From the NCBI RefSeq assembly GCF_003254545.1, contig NZ_QJRH01000073.1:186001-250000 (forward strand): a stretch of DNA of 64,000 nucleotides, in the 5' to 3' direction. The position numbers and the translations under genes were made by a program. This stretch comes from Flavobacterium tistrianum. GTDB lineage: Bacteria > Bacteroidota > Bacteroidia > Flavobacteriales > Flavobacteriaceae. The notes under the pieces are model-generated. The model was given only the letters and a program-made list of their open reading frames with translations. It ran no database searches and was not told the DNA's origin. Positions 8,046 to 17,164 of this stretch are shown here, piece after piece (within the stretch, counting starts at the first letter, position 1; each line of letters starts with the position of its first letter).

Positions 8046-9737
8046 TTATCTAATTAATTTTCTATATTTCAAACGTTTAGGAGTTAAATCACCACCAAGA
8101 CGTTTCTTTTTGTTTTCTTCATAATCAGAGAAACTTCCTTCGAAGAAATAAACTTCAGAATCTCCTTCAAACGCTAAGATGTGTGTACAAATTCTATCCA
8201 AGAACCATCTGTCGTGAGAAATAATTACAGCACAACCAGCAAAATTCTCCAAACCTTCTTCAAGTGCTCGAAGTGTATTAACATCAAGGTCGTTCGTAGG
8301 CTCATCCAGTAAAAGTACGTTTCCTTCTTCTTTCAAAGTCATGGCTAAGTGTAAACGGTTACGTTCTCCACCAGAAAGCATTGATACTTTTTTGTTTTGC
8401 TCTCCTCCACCAAAATTAAAACGAGATAAATAAGCTCTTGAGTTAACTTGCTTTCCACCCATCATAATCAACTCTTGACCATCTGCAAAGTTTTCCCAGA
8501 TTGATTTATTAGGATCAATGTTCGAGTGTGATTGATCTACATAAGCAATTTTCACTGTATCACCAACTGAAAATTCTCCGCTATCAGTTTGCTGTTCTCC
8601 CATAATCATTTTGAAAATAGTAGATTTACCAGCACCGTTTGGTCCGATAATTCCAACAATACCTGCTTGTGGCAAAGTAAAATTCAAATTATCGTATAAT
8701 AATTTATCTCCAAATGCTTTTGCAACATTTTTAGCTTCAATAACATTTGTTCCTAAACGAGGGCCATTCGGGATATAAATCTCTAATTTTTCGTCTAGTT
8801 GTTTTTGATCTTCATTTAATAATTTGTCGTAGTTCTGTAAACGCGCTTTTTGTTTGGTCTGACGACCTTTTGCACCTTGGCGAACCCATTCCAACTCACG
8901 CTCTAAAGTTTTTCTACGTTTAGAAGCTACTTTTTCTTCTTGAGCCAAACGGTTTGATTTTTGATCTAACCAAGAAGAATAGTTTCCTTTCCATGGAATA
9001 CCTTCTCCTCTATCCAACTCAAGAATCCATCCAGCCACATTATCCAAGAAATAACGGTCGTGCGTTACAGCAATTACAGTACCTGAATATTGCGCTAAAT
9101 GCTGCTCTAACCACAGAACTGACTCAGCATCAAGGTGGTTGGTAGGCTCATCTAATAACAATACATCTGGCTGTTGTAACAACAAACGACATAAAGCTAC
9201 ACGACGACGCTCACCTCCTGAAAGGTTTTTAATTGGCGTATCACCTTCTGGAGTACGCAATGCATCCATTGCGATTTCTAGTTTTGTATCGATTTCCCAA
9301 GCACCAAGAGCATCAATTTTGTCTTGTAATGCCGCTTGACGTTCCATCAATTTATCCATTTTATCTGGATCTGAATAATTTTCTTCCAGACCAAATAAAT
9401 CATTGATTTTATTGTATTCTTCTAAAACCGCCATTGTTTCGGCAGCTCCTTCACGAACAATTTCTATAACTGTTTTAGAATCATCAAGAATTGGTTCTTG
9501 CTCCAAGTATCCAACCGTATAGCCTGGCTGAAAAACTACATCTCCCTGATAATTTTTATCAACTCCTGCAATAATTTTTAAAAGTGAAGATTTTCCAGAA
9601 CCGTTAAGTCCCAAAATACCAATCTTAGCTCCATAAAAGAAACTAAGGTAAATATTCTTAAGAACTGGTTTGTCTGCTCCTTGATAGGTTTTACTCAATT
9701 TCTGCATTGAGAAAATTACTTTCTTATCGTCTGACAT
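8046..9737 (-). CDS. ettA: EttA, ABC-F translational throttle ATPase
   Basis: A 563-aa ABC-F protein with two nucleotide-binding domains and no membrane segments. The first Walker A is GLNGSGKSS and the second GPNGAGKST. Two LSGGE signatures and two LLLDEPTN Walker B motifs are present. The linker carries the arm/PtIM region (about residues 245-310, rich in Arg and Lys). The length and the conserved end GGDLTPKRLKYRK match EttA, which binds the ribosomal E site and gates the first peptide bond according to energy state. Other ABC-F types (Uup, ABCF2) differ in the end region. Confidence 0.93.
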   Translation of the reverse strand: MSDDKKVIFSMQKLSKTYQGADKPVLKNIYLSFFYGAKIGILGLNGSGKSSLLKIIAGVDKNYQGDVVFQPGYTVGYLEQEPILDDSKTVIEIVREGAAETMAVLEEYNKINDLFGLEENYSDPDKMDKLMERQAALQDKIDALGAWEIDTKLEIAMDALRTPEGDTPIKNLSGGERRRVALCRLLLQQPDVLLLDEPTNHLDAESVLWLEQHLAQYSGTVIAVTHDRYFLDNVAGWILELDRGEGIPWKGNYSSWLDQKSNRLAQEEKVASKRRKTLERELEWVRQGAKGRQTKQKARLQNYDKLLNEDQKQLDEKLEIYIPNGPRLGTNVIEAKNVAKAFGDKLLYDNLNFTLPQAGIVGIIGPNGAGKSTIFKMIMGEQQTDSGEFSVGDTVKIAYVDQSHSNIDPNKSIWENFADGQELIMMGGKQVNSRAYLSRFNFGGGEQNKKVSMLSGGERNRLHLAMTLKEEGNVLLLDEPTNDLDVNTLRALEEGLENFAGCAVIISHDRWFLDRICTHILAFEGDSEVYFFEGSFSDYEENKKKRLGGDLTPKRLKYRKLIR

Positions 9738-9806
9738 TTTTTATTTTTAATTTTAATTATTTATTTTTCTATCTACTGAAATTGCAATTATCATTGCCAT
9801 TGACTA

Positions 9807-9989
9807 TTAAACTCTTCCTTTTAAAGCATTGAACACCCAGGCATTTGCAAAAAAACCAACTCCAACAGCAGCAAATCCCCAGCCTGAAACATCACTGTAC
9901 CTAAAGATTCCAAGACCTATAAGCAACAATCCCATAAGCACCATTATTAAAGTAGCCCATCCTAAAATGGTATTTTTATTCATTCCCAT
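9807..9989 (-). CDS. Small two-helix membrane protein (CAL67264-like)
   Basis: A 60-aa protein with two hydrophobic helices (about residues 9-27 and 36-55) separated by RYSDVSGWG. It resembles the small flavobacterial family named CAL67264 in public annotation; the match is from memory. Function is unknown. An alternative start is the ATG two codons further in. It lies between holA and ettA on the same strand, with gaps of 61 and 69 nt. Confidence 0.75.
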   Translation of the reverse strand: MGMNKNTILGWATLIMVLMGLLLIGLGIFRYSDVSGWGFAAVGVGFFANAWVFNALKGRV

Positions 9990-10050
9990 AGTTTTATAAA
10001 TATTTTAATGCAAAATTTTTAGAAAGGCAAATATCGTGAATTTTAACGGC

Positions 10051-11055
10051 TTAATTAAAAATTTTATACAGCATTTCTTTTAACAAATCAGATTGTGGTA
10101 AAGCATTGGCTCCCACACCTTTACTTTTGATATCAATATCACGTAAAGCTGCAACAATCTGACTTACTTTTCGCATTGGATAATTTTTTACTGCCAGATC
10201 ATATTCTTTTAAGAAATACGGATTTACCCCAAGTGCTGACGCGACATTTTTAGGGCTTTTATCTTTTAATCCGTGATATTTTAAAAGCTGGACAAAAAAA
10301 CCGAACACCAAACCAGTCGTCATAACCAAAGGATATTCTTTTGGATTATGAGCAAAGTTTTCCGCTATTTTATACGCTTTCAATTGATTACGCTCTCCAA
10401 TTGCTTTTCGTAGTTCAAAAACATTGTAATCTTTACTAAAACCAATATTTTCCTCAATATGTTCTGCTGTAATCATGGTGCCTTTAGGTAAAATAATCTG
10501 CAGTTTTTCTAGTTCGTTATTAATTTTACTTAAATCCGTACCTAAAAATTCTACAAGCATGGCATTAGCCTTTGGATCAATAGTATATTTTTTTCCAGCC
10601 AAAACACGTTTAATCCAATCACCAACCTGATTTTCGTAAAGTTTTTTACTTTCGTATACTAAACCATTTTGTGCCAATACTTTAGTAACTTTTTTACGTT
10701 TATCTAAAGTTTTGTATTTGTAGCAAAAAACCAAAACCGTCGTTTCCATTGGATTATTGGCATACGCTTCCAATTTATCAATATTTCTAGACAAATCTTG
10801 TGCTTCTTTCACAATAACAACCTGACGATCAGCCATCATAGGATAGCGCTTGGCCGTTGAAACAATATCTTCTACAGATACATCTCTTCCATATAAAACT
10901 GTCTGATTAAAACCTCTTTCTTCTTCAGCCAAAACATTCTCCTCAATATATTCGGACAACTTATCTATATAATAAGGTTCTTCACCCATTAAAAAATAAA
11001 TCGGTTTAATATCTCCGGCTTTAATATCGTTAACAATTTTTACTACCTCGTCCAT
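10051..11055 (-). CDS. holA: DNA polymerase III delta subunit
   Basis: A 334-aa clamp-loader delta subunit. The N-terminus IKPIYFLMGEEPYYIDKLSEYI is characteristic, followed by a AAA+-like fold without a functional P-loop, then FLGTDLSKINNELEKL and a helical collar domain. Delta opens the sliding clamp during replication. Length is normal. The next gene is divergent and begins only 69 nt away, so the short spacer holds both promoters. Confidence 0.93.
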   Translation of the reverse strand: MDEVVKIVNDIKAGDIKPIYFLMGEEPYYIDKLSEYIEENVLAEEERGFNQTVLYGRDVSVEDIVSTAKRYPMMADRQVVIVKEAQDLSRNIDKLEAYANNPMETTVLVFCYKYKTLDKRKKVTKVLAQNGLVYESKKLYENQVGDWIKRVLAGKKYTIDPKANAMLVEFLGTDLSKINNELEKLQIILPKGTMITAEHIEENIGFSKDYNVFELRKAIGERNQLKAYKIAENFAHNPKEYPLVMTTGLVFGFFVQLLKYHGLKDKSPKNVASALGVNPYFLKEYDLAVKNYPMRKVSQIVAALRDIDIKSKGVGANALPQSDLLKEMLYKIFN

Positions 11056-11090
11056 TTATACTTGTTTCAAGTTTAAAGTTTCAAGTTACT

Positions 11091-11119
11091 TTGAAACAAA
11101 AAACTATTTTATATTTTTG
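11091..11119 (+). promoter_or_regulatory. Promoter for the HsdR_N-like gene
   Basis: TTG at 11091-11093 and TATTTTTG at 11112-11119 with an 18-nt spacer. The -7 box ends four bases before the ATG at 11124, which implies an almost leaderless transcript. Confidence 0.7.
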
Positions 11120-11123
11120 CTTT

Positions 11124-11576
11124 ATGCTTAAACTTAATTTCCCTGCTTATAGTTTCCGATTCAAAAATAGCGAAAATAAAGTGTCTATTTTTGATGAGAT
11201 CAGGAAAAAATTTATAATTCTTACGCCAGAAGAATGGGTTCGTCAGCACGTTGTTCATTTTTTAATGCACGAAAAAAAATATCCCAAATCACTCATTAAC
11301 GTAGAGAAAGTTTTAACTGTCAACGGATTACGAAAACGATACGATGTTGTTGTATTTAATCCAGATGGTTCTATACATATATTAGTAGAGTGTAAAGCGC
11401 CAGAAGTTAAAATATCTCAGGCAACTTTTGATCAAATTGCTCGTTACAATATGACAATGCAGGCACGGTTTTTGAATGTCACAAACGGACTAAACCATTT
11501 TTACTGTCAAATGGATTTTGAAAACGAAAAATATGAGTTTTTGAGAAACCTGCCTGACTATAAAGAAAACCATTAA
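11124..11576 (+). CDS. HsdR N-terminal-like nuclease-fold protein
   Basis: A 150-aa stand-alone protein resembling the N-terminal domain of type I restriction HsdR subunits. The PD-(D/E)xK-like core is visible as YDVVVFNPDG then ILVECKAP, followed by ISQATFDQIARYN. There is no helicase domain and there are no hsdM/hsdS neighbours, so this is not a restriction system. Small single-domain versions are common in Bacteroidota; their role is unknown. The ATG at 11124 is preferred over a TTG at 11091, which is the -33 element. Confidence 0.85.
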   Translation: MLKLNFPAYSFRFKNSENKVSIFDEIRKKFIILTPEEWVRQHVVHFLMHEKKYPKSLINVEKVLTVNGLRKRYDVVVFNPDGSIHILVECKAPEVKISQATFDQIARYNMTMQARFLNVTNGLNHFYCQMDFENEKYEFLRNLPDYKENH

Positions 11577-11601
11577 ACAAATAATAAAGAATTAAGAACT
11601 T

Positions 11602-12621
11602 TTGGATAAGATAGCAGTTGTCATTTTAAATTGGAACGGAGTAAAATTGCTAGAGCAGTTTTTACCATCTGTTATTCAGTTTTCAGAAGGCGCAGCAATT
11701 TATGTTGCTGACAATGATTCTACGGATAATTCTGTCGCATTTGTTACAGAGAAATTCCCTACGGTAAGAATTGTAAAAAACTCAGGCAATCATGGCTTTG
11801 CAAAAGGCTACAATGATGCTCTACAACATATTGATGCAGAAATTTACGCTTTAGTAAATTCAGACATTGAAGTAACTGAAAATTGGCTTAAACCAATTCT
11901 TGATACTTTCGAAAAAGAAAAGCAAACTGCCATTATTCAGCCTAAAATTCTGGATTTTAAAAATAAGGAATATTTTGAATATGCAGGAGCTGCCGGCGGT
12001 TTCATTGATAAATATGGCTTTCCTTTCTGTAGAGGAAGAGTATTTGATACAGTCGAAAAAGATAACGGACAATATAATGACAACATTGAATTGTTCTGGG
12101 CTTCGGGCGCATGTTTCTTTATACGAAAAAATGTTTACCACGAATTAGGCGGATTTGATGAAAGCTTCTTTGCGCATCAGGAAGAAATTGATTTATGCTG
12201 GCGAGCGGCTAACGAAGGACATATTATTAAATACAATTCGCAGTCTGTTGTCTACCATGTTGGAGGCGCAACATTACAGCAAGGAAACCCGAAGAAAACC
12301 TATTTGAATTTTAGAAATTCATTATTAATGCTGGTCAAAAACCTTCCAAAAAGAGGATTGTTTTGGGTGATTTTCTTCCGTATGGTTTTGGACGGAATTG
12401 CTGGTATCCGTTTTCTTACACAGGGCAAAATCGGACACACTTTAGCTATTTTAAAGGCACATTTTTCATTTTATTGCTTATCTTTAAAATATCTCGGAAA
12501 ACGAAAAGAATTTCAGATTCAGCAATACTATATGGTAAAAAGCGTCGTTTTCCTTTACTATATACGAAAATTGACCTTATTTAAAGAAATCTTTAACAGT
12601 ATTCAAAATATTAAAAACTAA
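11602..12621 (+). CDS. Glycosyltransferase family 2
   Basis: A 339-aa GT2/GT-A enzyme. The nucleotide-sugar site begins with AVVILNWNGVKLLEQFLPS, then VADNDSTDNS, and the metal-binding region is LVNSDIEV. Later blocks are FWASGACFFIRK and EEIDLCWRA, and a hydrophobic C-terminal stretch (about residues 245-320) suggests membrane association. It resembles rhamnosyltransferase-like surface polysaccharide enzymes, but the acceptor is unknown. The start codon is TTG at 11602: an in-frame TAA lies three codons upstream, and no ATG precedes the conserved first strand. Confidence 0.87.
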   Translation: MDKIAVVILNWNGVKLLEQFLPSVIQFSEGAAIYVADNDSTDNSVAFVTEKFPTVRIVKNSGNHGFAKGYNDALQHIDAEIYALVNSDIEVTENWLKPILDTFEKEKQTAIIQPKILDFKNKEYFEYAGAAGGFIDKYGFPFCRGRVFDTVEKDNGQYNDNIELFWASGACFFIRKNVYHELGGFDESFFAHQEEIDLCWRAANEGHIIKYNSQSVVYHVGGATLQQGNPKKTYLNFRNSLLMLVKNLPKRGLFWVIFFRMVLDGIAGIRFLTQGKIGHTLAILKAHFSFYCLSLKYLGKRKEFQIQQYYMVKSVVFLYYIRKLTLFKEIFNSIQNIKN

Positions 12622-12626
12622 ATTTG
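12619..12626 (+). promoter_or_regulatory. -7 box for the OmpA-like lipoprotein
   Basis: TAAATTTG begins in the stop codon of the glycosyltransferase gene and lies 28 nt before the ATG at 12654. No clear -33 TTG is present. Confidence 0.5.
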
Positions 12627-12653
12627 TAATCAAGTCTAATTAAAATTAAATTT

Positions 12654-13487
12654 ATGAGAAAAATAGTTATCGCACTATCAGTATTAATGGCCCTAACATC
12701 ATGTGTTTCTAAAAAGAAATATGCTGAGTTGGAAGCTAAAAACAAAGAGACTCAAGATTTGTTAAACTCATGTACTGTAAAATTAAATACGTGCTTAGAA
12801 GAAAAAGCTGGATTAGCTGCTACAGCTGAAAGCTACAAACAACATAATCAAGATTTAATCAATAGTTCTAAAGATTTAACTATCTTAACTACTAAAGGTG
12901 CTGAAAACCTTGAAAAATCTCTTGAAAGTTTAAAAGAAAAAGATTTAAAAATTGCTAGACTTCAAGACGCTTTAACTAAAAAAGACAGTGTTACTTTAGC
13001 ATTAGTTACAAGCTTGAAAGGCGCTGTAGGTATCAACGATCCAGACATCGAAATCAATGTTGAAAAAGGAGTTGTATTTATCTCTATCGCTGATAAATTA
13101 TTATTCAAAAGCGGAAGCTACGACGTAAGTGATAAAGCTAAATCTGTATTAGCTAAAGTTGCTAAAGTTGTAAATGACAAACCTGATTTTGAATGTATGG
13201 TTGAAGGACACACAGATGACGTTCCTTACAAAAGCAACGGAATTATCTTAGACAACTGGGATTTAAGTGTTAAACGTTCTACTTCTATCGTTCGTGTATT
13301 AACAAACGATCTTGGTGTTAACCCAGCTAAATTAATTGCCGCTGGTAGAAGCTCTTATGTGCCATTAGTTGCTAATGATTCTGCTGAGAACAAAGCTCGT
13401 AACAGAAGAACTCGTATCGTAGTTATGCCAAAAATCGATCAATTCTATGATATGATTGAAAAAGAAATGAAAAAACAAGCTAAATAA
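12654..13487 (+). CDS. OmpA-family peptidoglycan-binding lipoprotein
   Basis: A 277-aa protein with a lipoprotein signal peptide (lipobox LTSC, Cys about residue 17). A coiled-coil stretch (about 25-115) follows, then a C-terminal OmpA domain. That domain has VEGHTDDVPYKS, WDLSVKRSTSIVRVL, AAGRSSYVPL and NRRTRIVV, the conserved peptidoglycan-binding blocks. It probably tethers the outer membrane to the cell wall, like Pal or MotB-type domains. Its codons are regular, as expected for a highly expressed gene. A strong terminator follows. Confidence 0.92.
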   Translation: MRKIVIALSVLMALTSCVSKKKYAELEAKNKETQDLLNSCTVKLNTCLEEKAGLAATAESYKQHNQDLINSSKDLTILTTKGAENLEKSLESLKEKDLKIARLQDALTKKDSVTLALVTSLKGAVGINDPDIEINVEKGVVFISIADKLLFKSGSYDVSDKAKSVLAKVAKVVNDKPDFECMVEGHTDDVPYKSNGIILDNWDLSVKRSTSIVRVLTNDLGVNPAKLIAAGRSSYVPLVANDSAENKARNRRTRIVVMPKIDQFYDMIEKEMKKQAK

Positions 13488-13515
13488 TTCTTGTTATACA
13501 TACTTATAAAAACAG

Positions 13516-13542
13516 AAAAGCAGGTTGTTTGACCTGCTTTTT
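13516..13542 (+). terminator. Rho-independent terminator
   Basis: AAAAGCAGGT (13516-13525), a six-base loop, ACCTGCTTTTT (13532-13542). It terminates the OmpA-like gene. Confidence 0.9.
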
Positions 13543-13665
13543 GCTTTTGTATTCTTATTTTTTTTACACAAATTAAGAATAGCATTATCTTTAAGTAACT
13601 AACTAAATTTTAACATAATAAAGTTAGTCATTATTTTTTGTATTTTATGCTTTTAGTGTATTTTT

Positions 13666-14286
13666 TTACAAAATATCAATATCACCCTTACCTTCCCTTA
13701 CGATAACTGGCTCATGTTCAGAAAGATCAATAATTGTTGACCCTATATTATCTCCGTAACCTCCATCAATTACCATATCTACAAGATGCTGCCATTTTTC
13801 AAAAATTAATTCCGGATCTGTAGTATATTCGATTACATCATCTTCATCACGAATAGAAGTTGAAACTACAGGATTTCCTAACTGACGAACAATTTCTAAA
13901 ATGATATTATTATCAGGAACACGAATACCAACTGTTGTTTTCTTTTTAAATTCTTTTGGTAAATTATTATTTCCAGGTAAAATAAAAGTATAGGGCCCAG
14001 GAAGAGCTCTCTTTAGTATTTTAAAAGTTGAAGTATCTATCTGGCGCACATAATCTGATAAATTACTCAAATCATGGCAGATAAAAGAAAAATTGGCTTT
14101 CTCTAATTTTACTCCCTTTATTCTAGCAATTTTTTCTAATGCGCGCGAATTGGTAATATCGCAACCTAAACCATAAACAGTATCTGTCGGATAAATTACC
14201 AAACCTCCATTCTGAAGCACTTTTACAACTTTTGCAATTGCAGCTTCACTAGGTTTATCTGGGTATATTTTTATAAATTCTGCCAT
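13666..14286 (-). CDS. YciO/YrdC-family protein (threonylcarbamoyl-AMP synthase-like)
   Basis: A 206-aa YrdC-domain protein. YPTDTVYGLGCDI, ALPGPYTFILPG, VGIRVPDN and PVVSTSIRD are clear. Length and pattern match E. coli YciO rather than TsaC: the segment after GLGCDI reads RALEKIARIKGVKLEKANFS and lacks the KxR...KPL nucleotide motif of TsaC/Sua5. It may therefore not be the main t6A synthase, even though automatic annotation would call it TsaC. It lies downstream of the UvrD-type helicase on the same strand, with a hairpin between them. Confidence 0.85.
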   Translation of the reverse strand: MAEFIKIYPDKPSEAAIAKVVKVLQNGGLVIYPTDTVYGLGCDITNSRALEKIARIKGVKLEKANFSFICHDLSNLSDYVRQIDTSTFKILKRALPGPYTFILPGNNNLPKEFKKKTTVGIRVPDNNIILEIVRQLGNPVVSTSIRDEDDVIEYTTDPELIFEKWQHLVDMVIDGGYGDNIGSTIIDLSEHEPVIVREGKGDIDIL

Positions 14287-14312
14287 TATGTTTTATGTTT
14301 AAAGTTTTGTTT

Positions 14313-14356
14313 GTTTCAGGTTTCAAGTTATTCAACAACAACTTGAAACCTGAAAC
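14313..14356. repeat. CAGGTTTCAAG-type hairpin
   Basis: GTTTCAGGTTTCAAGTT (14313-14329) pairs perfectly with 14340-14356. It lies just after the helicase gene on the minus strand and may act as its terminator. Relatives occur at about 11060 and 45091. Confidence 0.75.
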
Positions 14357-14370
14357 TTGAAACAATATTT

Positions 14371-16707
14371 TTATCCTACGACATCTAATTTAGCAAATCT
14401 TAACAACAATTTCTTAATTCCGCCCACTTCAAATTTAATTTCAGCTTTTCGGTCTGCTCCAACGCCTTCAAGATTAATCACTTCACCTTTTCCAAAACGC
14501 TCGTGCATAACGACATTTCCAACAGTAAGTTTACTGTCAAACAAATTCGAATTTCCATTACTTGGCGCATTTCCAGAAACTGGTTTTAATTTTCTAATAT
14601 TCAAATCAGGCTTCGGACTGTTGTCTGTAATATGTTTTGGAGGAGTTCCTCCAACTGGTTTGTTTAGTCTTAATTTTGATTTATCTACGTCACCAAAAAT
14701 ATCACCATCAATAGGAGATTTATAGCGATAATTGGTTTCAGATGGCGTTAAATATTCTAAATACTGATCTTCAATTTCTTCAATAAAACGAGATGGTTCA
14801 CTGTCAGTAAGTTTTCCCCAACGATAACGAGATTGAGCATAAGTCAAATACGCCTGATGTTCTGCACGAGTCAAGGCAACGTAGAATAAGCGGCGTTCTT
14901 CTTCCAATTCGCTTCTAGTACTCATACTCATAGCACTTGGAAATAAATCTTCTTCCATTCCCACTACAAATACATGCGGAAACTCCAATCCCTTTGCCAA
15001 GTGAATAGTCATCAAAGCGACACGATCTTCATCATTCGTATCTTTATCCAAATCTGTCGCCAGAGCTACATCTTCCATAAATTCAGAAAGTGCTCCTCTT
15101 GCGCCGTCAATTTCTCGTTGACCTTCTGTAAAATCCTTAATACCGTTTAAAAGTTCTTCGATATTCTGAATTTTTGCCATTCCTTCTGGAGTAGCATCTT
15201 TCTTCAATTCCTGAACCAAACCAGTCTTTTTTGCAACATGGTCTGTCAAATAAAAAGCATCCTGATTCTGATCGATAACCTGAAAACTCTGAATCATTGT
15301 TACAAAGTCTTTCAATTTATTTTTCGTACCAGCATTCAATTTCAAATCGATTTTATCGATATTCACCATTACTTCCCAAATCGAACGCTTGTAATGATTT
15401 GCCGCAATAGTCAGTTTTTCTACAGTTGTATCTCCAATTCCTCGAGCAGGATAATTGATCACACGAATCAATGCCTCTTCATCTTTTGGATTCAGAACCA
15501 AACGCAAATAACATAAAACGTCTTTAATCTCTTTACGTTGATAGAATGACAATCCGCCATAAATTCGATACGGAATATCACGTTTTCTCAATGCATCCTC
15601 CATCGCACGTGACTGCGCGTTGGTTCTATATAAAATTGCAAAAGCGCCATTATGAAGCTGATTCTGCATTTTCTGTTCAAAAATTGTACTCGCTACAAAA
15701 CGGCCTTCTTCAGCATCAGTCAAACTTCGATGCACTTTAATTCTCGGACCAAATTCATTGGCCGTCCAAACCACTTTATCCAGTTTGGTTTTATTATGCT
15801 CCATAACCGTATTTGCGGCTTCCACAATATTACGGGTCGAACGGTAATTTTGTTCTAGACGATACATCACAACTCCTTCATAATCTTTCTGGAAATTCAA
15901 GATGTTATTAATATTCGCTCCACGGAAAGCATAAATACTCTGCGCATCATCACCAACCACACAAATATTCTGAAATTTATCAGACAAAGCCCTAACAATC
16001 AAATACTGAGAATGGTTCGTATCTTGGTACTCATCAACCAGAATGTAGCGGAAACGATTTTGATATTTTGCCAAAACCTCCGGAAAACGAGTCAATAATT
16101 CATTGGTTTTCAACAACAAATCATCAAAATCCATTGCTCCGGCTTTAAAACAGCGCTCCACATATTGCTGATAGATTTCTCCTAATCTAGGCTTTTTAGC
16201 CATTGCATCGGCCTCCTGCAATTCAGGATTATTAAAATAGGCTTTTACCGTAATCAAGCTATTCTTATAACTTGATATACGCCCTAAAACCTGTTTTGGT
16301 TTATAAATATCGCGATCCAGCTGCATTTCTTTGATAATCGAAGAAATTAAACGCGCCGAATCCTGAGAATCGTAAATGGTAAAATTGGAAGGATAACCTA
16401 AAAGTTCAGATTCTGCACGAAGAATACGCGCAAATATCGAGTGAAAAGTCCCCATCCAAAGATTTTTAGCTTCAGATGCCCCTACAATATCCGAAATTCT
16501 GTGCTTCATTTCTCTTGCCGCTTTATTGGTAAAAGTCAGCGACAAAATATTAAACGCATCAATTCCCTGATACATCAAATAAGCAATTCTAATTGTTAAA
16601 ACACGGGTCTTTCCCGAACCTGCACCAGCAATAATAATCATTGGCCCGTCTTTTTGTAAAACAGGCGCTCTCTGCGCTTCGTTGAGCTGGTCAATATATT
16701 TCTGCAT
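14371..16707 (-). CDS. uvrD: UvrD/PcrA-type ATP-dependent DNA helicase
   Basis: A 778-aa superfamily 1A helicase. The Q-motif/N-terminus is LNEAQRAPV, Walker A is GAGSGKT (residues 28-34), and motif Ia is LSLTFTNKAAREMK. Walker B VDEYQDTNH, motif III GDDAQSIYAFRGA, motif IV LEQNYRS, motif V TIHLAKGLEF and motif VI YVALTRAEH are all present. The C-terminal end (VGNVVMHERFGKGEVINLEG) is the Tudor-like PcrA/UvrD tail that binds RNA polymerase in some species. It acts in excision repair and removal of RecA filaments. Whether it is the orthologue of UvrD or PcrA cannot be separated by eye. Confidence 0.94.
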   Translation of the reverse strand: MQKYIDQLNEAQRAPVLQKDGPMIIIAGAGSGKTRVLTIRIAYLMYQGIDAFNILSLTFTNKAAREMKHRISDIVGASEAKNLWMGTFHSIFARILRAESELLGYPSNFTIYDSQDSARLISSIIKEMQLDRDIYKPKQVLGRISSYKNSLITVKAYFNNPELQEADAMAKKPRLGEIYQQYVERCFKAGAMDFDDLLLKTNELLTRFPEVLAKYQNRFRYILVDEYQDTNHSQYLIVRALSDKFQNICVVGDDAQSIYAFRGANINNILNFQKDYEGVVMYRLEQNYRSTRNIVEAANTVMEHNKTKLDKVVWTANEFGPRIKVHRSLTDAEEGRFVASTIFEQKMQNQLHNGAFAILYRTNAQSRAMEDALRKRDIPYRIYGGLSFYQRKEIKDVLCYLRLVLNPKDEEALIRVINYPARGIGDTTVEKLTIAANHYKRSIWEVMVNIDKIDLKLNAGTKNKLKDFVTMIQSFQVIDQNQDAFYLTDHVAKKTGLVQELKKDATPEGMAKIQNIEELLNGIKDFTEGQREIDGARGALSEFMEDVALATDLDKDTNDEDRVALMTIHLAKGLEFPHVFVVGMEEDLFPSAMSMSTRSELEEERRLFYVALTRAEHQAYLTYAQSRYRWGKLTDSEPSRFIEEIEDQYLEYLTPSETNYRYKSPIDGDIFGDVDKSKLRLNKPVGGTPPKHITDNSPKPDLNIRKLKPVSGNAPSNGNSNLFDSKLTVGNVVMHERFGKGEVINLEGVGADRKAEIKFEVGGIKKLLLRFAKLDVVG

Positions 16708-16741
16708 GTAATTTTCTCCTTTTAGGCAAAAATAAGAATTA

Positions 16742-16941
16742 ATACTTTAAATAGCTACTAAGATACTGAGGTTGTAAGATGCTAAGTTTTTTGTTTTTTT
16801 TGAAGCCAAACAAAAGGCATTTTTTTCAGACATGGTTTCCCGCTTTCGGCTATATCTCTCCGCTCCGCTACGAGGATACCGCCTCAATCGGGGCTAAGAA
16901 ACAAACAATAGGTTTCCTTTAAATATTTTGAGAAATTCAAA
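16742..16941. other. Intergenic segment with a GC-rich remnant sequence
   Basis: Positions 16831-16898 contain GGTTTCCCGCTTTCGGC followed by CCGCTCCGCTACGAGG and CAATCGGGGC, far richer in GC than the surroundings and without a reading frame. I recall similar fragments between flavobacterial genes. They look like decayed repeats or the remains of a mobile element. Confidence 0.4.
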
Positions 16942-17100
16942 TTAGATATTATACTTCTTTTTTAATTTTTCTTTAAAATCTGAAAAAGAAATAACTCTTC
17001 CATCTTTAATATCATCCATACTTTTTTGAAGTTCTTTATTTAAATCTTCATCGATAACATTGTCTAAAAAAAAATCGTCATCTTTTATAATTTCATCCAT
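16942..17100 (-). CDS. 52-aa antitoxin-like small protein
   Basis: An uninterrupted 52-codon frame starting MDEIIKDDDFF and ending DFKEKLKKKYNI. It is acidic at the N-terminus and basic at the C-terminus. The segment KSMDDIKDGRVISFSDFKEK resembles the end of small type II antitoxins that precede RelE/ParE toxins, where a GR/GK-x-S/T-x-E/D-x-F/V motif is common. A toxin frame should follow at lower coordinates, but that region holds only repeat debris. It is therefore probably an orphan or degenerate antitoxin; the assignment is by pattern only. Confidence 0.5.
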   Translation of the reverse strand: MDEIIKDDDFFLDNVIDEDLNKELQKSMDDIKDGRVISFSDFKEKLKKKYNI

Positions 17101-17164
17101 TTTTAATATTTTCTAATTTTTAATATTTCATTACTCCAATTATTATACATTACAGATTTGAATA

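Noticed and set aside
11124..11576. Type I restriction system
   Set aside because: Only an HsdR N-terminal-like domain is present, with no helicase, methylase or specificity gene.
14357..14725. 122-codon open frame on the plus strand
   Set aside because: It lies antisense within the helicase gene; the composition is the mirror of that gene and no domain is seen.
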